NCBI RefSeq assembly: GCF_039539445.1
Contig: NZ_BAABDD010000003.1
Location: 1-64,000, forward strand
Direction of reading: 5' to 3'
Length of the DNA stretch: 64,000 bases
DNA from: Salinactinospora qingdaonensis
GTDB lineage: Bacteria; Actinomycetota; Actinomycetes; Streptosporangiales; Streptosporangiaceae
A model generated the notes under the pieces. The model made no database searches and was not told where the DNA came from. It was given only the letters and a program-made list of their open reading frames with translations. Below are positions 59,589 to 64,000 of this stretch, one piece after another (the first letter of the stretch is position 1; each line of letters starts with the position of its first letter). The position numbers were made by a program, and so were the translations under genes.

Positions 59589-60250
59589 GGCATGAACTCC
59601 TCGCAGGCGTCGGAGAGGATGTCGAGCGCCGCGATCGGCTCGGGAAGCTCAAGGGGACCGGAGCCGTCGCGTGGCGGGCGAATCCAGGCGACCTGGTTGC
59701 CCGACGGCAGCGGGGACGGCGGGGCGAGGACGTAGCTGTCACGGCAGTGCCAGCGCAGCCCGGGCGTCTCGTCGATGGTCTCAGGGACGCAGTCAAGGCG
59801 GCAGGGCCACCACTCGTCCTCGTCGGCGGGCGCGCCACGCGTGGCGACGAAGAACAAGTAACGCTGCGCGTCGACGGCGGCCACCGGCCCGGCGGGAACG
59901 GCGGCCCGGCCCATCCGAGCCAGCGCCATGACCCCGGCTCCGGCTGGAACGTCGAAGACGTCGAAGACCCGGCCCGTAGGCAGGATCACGTTGGCCTGCG
60001 GCGTGTCGGTCCACCACCGGGTGATGGTGTCGGCGTCGGTGGTCGCCTCCATCGCCCACGTAGGTGACACGGGATGGGCGCCGGGAGCGGGACAGCCGAT
60101 GCGGTCGCACTCACACGCCCGAGAGCCCCGCGACGCCGGCGCGGCCCCACGGCACACCGGCCACCCCAGGGAAGCGTAATCCAGTACCGTGCCGAGCGTG
60201 CCCTCCGCGGCTTGCCTGCGCCGTTTTCGCCGGCCCAGGACATCGGCCAT
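59585..60250 (-). CDS. Orphan prim-pol domain protein (bifunctional DNA primase/polymerase-like)
   Basis: A 221-residue single-domain protein resembling the N-terminal prim-pol domain of plasmid and phage primases. LDYASLGWPVCRG leads to a Cys cluster (RACECDRIGCPAPGAHP), then WWTDTPQANVILPTGRVFDV. The usual DxD-type catalytic carboxylates read as FDVFDVPAGAG, with the second position changed from Asp to Phe-Asp spacing, so activity is uncertain. No helicase domain follows. Such stand-alone domains are widespread in streptomycetes near hemB. Its stop lies in the flank of a miniature element. Confidence 0.75.
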   Translation of the reverse strand: MADVLGRRKRRRQAAEGTLGTVLDYASLGWPVCRGAAPASRGSRACECDRIGCPAPGAHPVSPTWAMEATTDADTITRWWTDTPQANVILPTGRVFDVFDVPAGAGVMALARMGRAAVPAGPVAAVDAQRYLFFVATRGAPADEDEWWPCRLDCVPETIDETPGLRWHCRDSYVLAPPSPLPSGNQVAWIRPPRDGSGPLELPEPIAALDILSDACEEFMP

Positions 60251-60357
60251 GAAACCCCCTCACAATTCGTGTGCGTCAACCAACGCCGATCGCCCTGCCA
60301 CCATTCCCCGCCCGGCGGTCGGCGACGCAGCCGGTCGGGCAACGGTGGCGCGGGGAT

Positions 60358-61341
60358 CTAGCGCAGCAGTCGCGCTGCCTCGGTGGCCCAATAGGTCAGG
60401 ATCTGGCTGGCCCCGGCGCGCTGGTAGGCGGTGAGCGTCTCCAGGATCACCCGCTCGCGGTCCAGCCACTGGTTGGCAGCCGCGGCCTCGACCATGGCGT
60501 ACTCCCCGCTGACTTGGTAGGCCGAGACCGGGACGCGCACCGTCTCGGCCACCTTAGCCACCACGTCGAGATAGGCGAGCCCCGGCTTGATCATGATCAT
60601 GTCGGCACCTTCGGCGAGGTCGAGCTCGACCTCGCGCAGGGCCTCCACCGCGTTCGCCGGGTCCTGCTGGTAGCTGGAACGGTCGCCGAACTGCGGGGCG
60701 CACTCGGCGGCGTCACGGAACGGACCGTAGAACGCTGAAGCGTACTTCGCCGCGTAGGCCAGGATCGGGATGTCGGTGTAACCGGCGGTGTCCAGCGCCG
60801 CGCGGATGGCGGCGACCTGGCCGTCCATCATGCCGCTGGGCGCCACCACGTGGGCTCCCGCCGCCGCCTGGGCGACGGCGATGGCCCCGTAGCGTTCCAG
60901 GGTCGCGTCGTTGTCGACCTGACCGGCGGGGGTGAGCAGCCCGCAGTGGCCGTGTGAGGTGTACTCGTCCAAGCACAGGTCGGCCATGATGACGATGTCG
61001 TCGCCCAGGTCGGCCGAGAGGTCGCGCAGCGTCTGCTGCACGATGCCGGCGGGGTCGTCGGCGGCGGAGCCCCGCTCGTCTTTGACCTCGGGGACGCCGA
61101 ACACCATCAGTCCCCCGACACCGGCCGCGACGGCCTCGTGGGCGGCCTTGCGCAGGCTGTCGCGGGTGTGCTGCACGACCCCGGGCATCGACTCCACCGG
61201 GACCGGTGCGTCGACGCCCTCTTTGACGAACATCGGCAGGATCAGATCCGCGGGGCGCACCCTGGTTTCGGCGACGAGGCGCCGCAGGGCGGGCCTAGCG
61301 CGCAGCCGGCGCGGGCGGGCTGCGGGAAATCGGGCTGACAT
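60358..61341 (-). CDS. hemB: Porphobilinogen synthase (delta-aminolevulinic acid dehydratase)
   Basis: A 327-residue heme enzyme that condenses two 5-aminolevulinates. The Schiff-base lysines are in YAAKYASAFYGPFRDAAE and MIMIKPGLAYLD. The metal loop reads ADLCLDEYTSHGHCG, mixing Cys and Asp as is usual in actinobacteria. GGGAGAG lies 9 bases before the ATG. It follows hemD on the same strand. Confidence 0.96.
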   Translation of the reverse strand: MSARFPAARPRRLRARPALRRLVAETRVRPADLILPMFVKEGVDAPVPVESMPGVVQHTRDSLRKAAHEAVAAGVGGLMVFGVPEVKDERGSAADDPAGIVQQTLRDLSADLGDDIVIMADLCLDEYTSHGHCGLLTPAGQVDNDATLERYGAIAVAQAAAGAHVVAPSGMMDGQVAAIRAALDTAGYTDIPILAYAAKYASAFYGPFRDAAECAPQFGDRSSYQQDPANAVEALREVELDLAEGADMIMIKPGLAYLDVVAKVAETVRVPVSAYQVSGEYAMVEAAAANQWLDRERVILETLTAYQRAGASQILTYWATEAARLLR

Positions 61342-61457
61342 GACTGGCTACTCTCCCTATAGCTGCGAACACTGCAACCGCCAACGCCACTACCGGCGAC
61401 GACGCTCCTGCCGGTGGCGCCCGCGCCGGTGAGGGTGTCGCGTCCGGTTGGGGCTAC

Positions 61458-63146
61458 CTACACCGTCTTCCGACGACGGCCGCGCCGCTTCTGGCTGGGC
61501 CGCAGCACCGGTTTCCCGGCTTCGATCGCTTCGGCCCGTTGCGCCGCACCGTACTCCGCTAGAGCCGCCGCTAGGGCCGAAACCGAGGTTTTCGGTGCGA
61601 TCACGTCCACGCGCAGCCCGAACTCCTCGGCGGTCTTGGCGGTTTCCGGGCCGATGACGGCGATGACCGTCGTGTTGTGGGGCTTGCCAGCGATCCCCAC
61701 GAGGTTGCGCACCGTCGAGGAGGAGGTGAACAGGACGGCGTCGAAGCCGCCGCCCTTGATCGCCTCACGGATGGGCGCGGGCGGCGGGGCGGCCCGCACG
61801 GTCCGGTAGGCGGTGACGTCGTCGACCTCCCACCCCAGGTCGGCCAATCCTGCTGAGAGGGTCTCAGTGGCGATGTCGGCGCGCGGCAGCAGCACCCGCT
61901 CGATGGGGTCGAGTTCGGCGTCATAGTTGGGCCACACCTCGACGAGTCCGGCTCCGGACTGCTGTTCCGGCGGCGGAGTGAGGTCGGGGTGGACGCCGAA
62001 GGCGCGCAGGGCCGCGGCGGTCTGCTCGCCGACGGCGGCGACCTTCACCCCGGCGAACGCGCGGGCGTCCAGACCGTACTCCTCGAAGCGTTCCCGGATG
62101 GCCTTGACCGCGTTAACCGAGGTGAACGCTACCCACTGGTAGCGACCGTTGACCAGGCCGCGCACGGCACGCTCCATCTGCTGCGGGGTGCGCGGGGGTT
62201 CGACGGAGATCGTGGGCACCTCTTCGGGCACCGCCCCGTAGCCGCCGAGCTGTTGTGAGAGGCTCTTGGCCTGCTCCTTGGTTCGAGGCACGAGGACGCG
62301 CCACCCGAACAGCGGCCGGGTCTCGAACCAGGAGAGGTCGCGCTGCTCGCTGACGCCCGCGCCGACGACGAGCAGGGCCGGGGTAGTGACGTTGTTGCCC
62401 TTGGCGTCGGCGGCCTTGAGGTCGGCGGTGAGCTTGGCGAGCGTGGAGACGACGGTGCTCTGCTGGGCGGTACTGCCCATACGGGTGACGGCCACCGGGG
62501 TGGACTCGGGCCGACCGCCGGCGATGAGTCCCTTGCAGATGCGGTCGAATCCGGGGCCGCCGCCATGCGCGGCGGCCTCGCCGCTGGGCGCGTCGGGGAA
62601 CATGATGACCAGGGTGGCCTCACCCGCGGCCAGGGAAGCGTAGTCGGGGGTGGTGTTCTTCGCGTTGACGACGCGCACCTCGTTGACCCCCTCGGGCATG
62701 AGTTGCACGCCGGCGTAGGCGGGCACCGCTGAGGCTGAGGGCAGACCGGGCACGATCTCGAAGTCGATGCCGGCCTCGTGGCAGGCGGCGGCCAGGGTGG
62801 CGCCGCGGCATCCCAAGAGCGGGTCGCCGCTGTAGAGCCGTACGACTCTGCGGCCTTCGCGCGCGTGGCCCATGACCAGGGCGTCGGCGTCGCCGCCACA
62901 CTCTGCGGGCTCGATGACCTGCACGTCGTCGCGGCAATGGCGGAGCAGGCCGCGGCGGTAGTGGGCCAGCTCGGGACCCGGCTCGACCAGGGTGCACACA
63001 ACGTCGGCTCGGGCGAGCAACGCGGCCCCCCGCAGCGTCAGCAGCTCGGCGTCGCCGGGTCCGGCGCCGACAAGGGCAACGTGACCTGGGGCGGGCGTGT
63101 TCGGTGCCTCGGGCTGCGGCTCGTGGTTGTCACTGTGCGGGTTCAC
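61458..63146 (-). CDS. hemD: Fused uroporphyrinogen-III C-methyltransferase / uroporphyrinogen-III synthase
   Basis: A 562-residue fusion. Residues about 20-265 form a SUMT (CobA-like) domain with VALVGAGPGDAELLTLRG, YSGDPLLGCRG and EIVPGLPSASAVPAYAGV. Residues about 275-535 form the HemD synthase (WRVLVPRTKEQAKSLSQQLG, FTSVNAVKAIRERF, FTSSSTVRNLVGIAG). One polypeptide thus closes the tetrapyrrole ring and methylates it towards siroheme or cobalamin. The C-terminus is basic (RPSQKRRGRRRKTV). The GTG start has GAGGAGC 10 bases upstream. This fusion is common in actinobacteria. Confidence 0.94.
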   Translation of the reverse strand: MNPHSDNHEPQPEAPNTPAPGHVALVGAGPGDAELLTLRGAALLARADVVCTLVEPGPELAHYRRGLLRHCRDDVQVIEPAECGGDADALVMGHAREGRRVVRLYSGDPLLGCRGATLAAACHEAGIDFEIVPGLPSASAVPAYAGVQLMPEGVNEVRVVNAKNTTPDYASLAAGEATLVIMFPDAPSGEAAAHGGGPGFDRICKGLIAGGRPESTPVAVTRMGSTAQQSTVVSTLAKLTADLKAADAKGNNVTTPALLVVGAGVSEQRDLSWFETRPLFGWRVLVPRTKEQAKSLSQQLGGYGAVPEEVPTISVEPPRTPQQMERAVRGLVNGRYQWVAFTSVNAVKAIRERFEEYGLDARAFAGVKVAAVGEQTAAALRAFGVHPDLTPPPEQQSGAGLVEVWPNYDAELDPIERVLLPRADIATETLSAGLADLGWEVDDVTAYRTVRAAPPPAPIREAIKGGGFDAVLFTSSSTVRNLVGIAGKPHNTTVIAVIGPETAKTAEEFGLRVDVIAPKTSVSALAAALAEYGAAQRAEAIEAGKPVLRPSQKRRGRRRKTV

Positions 63147-63233
63147 TTGGCAGCTCGCTCCTCATTCTTGCCAGCCGGCGCCCGATCGTGCGTCTCGATC
63201 CTCTCCGCGGGGAGGGGCGCCCTGGCTGGTTCT

Positions 63234-64000
63234 TCACCGTGCTGCGGCGTCGGCCACGATCCGGTCGGCTCCTCGCCCGATGATCTCTCGGGCCAGGTCG
63301 CGCCCCAGCCGGACGCCGACGCCGGAAGCGTCGCCGCCCGTGGGGATCTCCACCGTGCGCTCCCCGCGGACCGCCTGGGAGCCGTCGGTGGCCACGACCG
63401 CGGCGCGCAGCAGCAGTTGGCCTTCATGGCATTGCGCGTAGGCGCCGACCGGGGCGGCACACCCGGCCTCAAGCTCGGCCAGGACGGTGCGCTCAGCGGT
63501 GACCGCCATGCGGGTGGCGGCGTGGTCAACGGCGCTCAGGTAGCTCAGGTCCGCGGCGGCCCTGTCAGTGGAGCACTCAAGGGCGAGTGCCCCCTGTCCA
63601 GGGGCGGGCAGTATATGTTCGGGATCGAACACCTCCGTGACGTCATCCATCCGACCTATGCGCCCCAGCCCCGCGTAGGCCAGGACGACGGCGTCGACCT
63701 CGCCGGAGGCGACCTTGCCAAGGCGTGTCTCGGCGTTACCGCGGATGGGCACGAAGCGCAGCTCGGGGCGGAGCGCCGCGAGCTGTGCGGCCCGGCGCGG
63801 CGAGCCGGTGCCGATGGTGGCCGCAGCGGGCAGATCGGCGAACTTGAGACCGTCGCGAGCGCACAGGGCGTCGCGTGGGTCGTCGCGCTGGGTGATGGCG
63901 GCGAGGGTCAGCCCTTCGGGCTGGGCGGTGGGGAGATCTTTGAGGGAGTGGACGGCGAAGTCGACCGTGCCGGCCAGCAGCTCGTCACGCAGGGCGTTGA
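63234..64000 (-). CDS. hemC: Hydroxymethylbilane synthase, 5' part beyond window edge
   Basis: This is the C-terminal 255 or so residues of porphobilinogen deaminase, which polymerises four porphobilinogens. The frame runs unbroken to the window edge. Visible motifs are FAVHSLKDLPTAQPEGL, GTGSPRRAAQLAALRP and PIRGNAETRLGKV. The dipyrromethane cofactor Cys is in ELEAGCAAPVGAYAQ. It lies 87 bases upstream of hemD, in the order hemC-hemD-hemB. Confidence 0.95.
   Translation of the reverse strand, partial: NALRDELLAGTVDFAVHSLKDLPTAQPEGLTLAAITQRDDPRDALCARDGLKFADLPAAATIGTGSPRRAAQLAALRPELRFVPIRGNAETRLGKVASGEVDAVVLAYAGLGRIGRMDDVTEVFDPEHILPAPGQGALALECSTDRAAADLSYLSAVDHAATRMAVTAERTVLAELEAGCAAPVGAYAQCHEGQLLLRAAVVATDGSQAVRGERTVEIPTGGDASGVGVRLGRDLAREIIGRGADRIVADAAAR

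Noticed and set aside
60905..60975. Mixed Cys/Asp metal loop in HemB (DLCLDEYTSHGHCG)
   Set aside because: It looks like a hybrid of zinc and magnesium types, but this pattern is ordinary in actinobacterial HemB.

Overview
The window is high-GC actinobacterial DNA. Mycothiol synthesis (MshA), SenX3-RegX3, CarD, the mini-protein bS22, MurT/GatD, an LmeA-type lipoprotein and XRE/DUF397 regulator pairs all point to Actinomycetota. Gene order follows the mycobacterial/streptomycete backbone in several blocks. A Nocardiopsaceae-like host is my best guess, because imiditide-type graspetide clusters are known from Thermobifida, but that assignment is inference.

Layout. 1-4228: right end of an integrative conjugative element (FtsK/TraB, RepSA-like initiator, excisionase, tyrosine integrase) ending at a tRNA-Thr gene. 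4270-9465: housekeeping rlmB, cysS, ispF and carD on the minus strand, with a DUF2637-like membrane gene inserted. 9695-13866: phosphate control (phoU divergent from senX3-regX3), gpmA, a YbjN-type protein, then mshA (to 15253). 15398-32259: a secreted esterase, a macro-domain protein, a ruined GH31 glycosidase, BlaI/M56, DUF2516, a large membrane lipase-like protein, two paralogous zinc metallopeptidases, DUF2207, dtd, DsrE, GIDE, nitrobindin, Fur and YgfZ. 32461-35834: a LysR-controlled catabolic pair (enolase superfamily plus creatinase-like M24). 36603-40819: GatD/MurT (lipid II amidation) and a coiled-coil membrane protein. 41152-44119: DUF1416, sulfurtransferase, thioredoxin and LmeA, with a cysteine-containing leader peptide upstream. 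44338-49964: ABM-domain membrane protein, HAD phosphatase, epimerase, bS22, histidine phosphatase and LysR. 50349-51650: hemL. 51776-60250: accessory island. 60358-64000: hemB, hemD fusion and hemC.

The most interesting part is the accessory island between hemL and hemB. It holds an ATP-grasp-modified RiPP (graspetide/imiditide) cluster: a small precursor gene (54465-54716) overlapping an ATP-grasp ligase, which overlaps a protein-isoaspartate-methyltransferase-like enzyme. A second, divergent methyltransferase gene is interrupted by an in-frame amber codon at codon 15. Next come an XRE/DUF397 pair, a divergent four-gene operon of unknown proteins with 4-base start/stop overlaps, and an orphan prim-pol domain protein.

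Scattered through the window is a family of 140-160 bp miniature elements with terminal inverted repeats beginning GTTCTGTTTTTYGGA, flanked by CTAG direct repeats, and with a conserved GATCGC-N3-GCGATC core. Five copies are well preserved and several are eroded. In three copies the flanking CTAG/CTAA supplies the stop codon of the neighbouring gene. Many genes also carry a TAnnnT hexamer 6-8 bases before the start codon, which suggests leaderless transcription.
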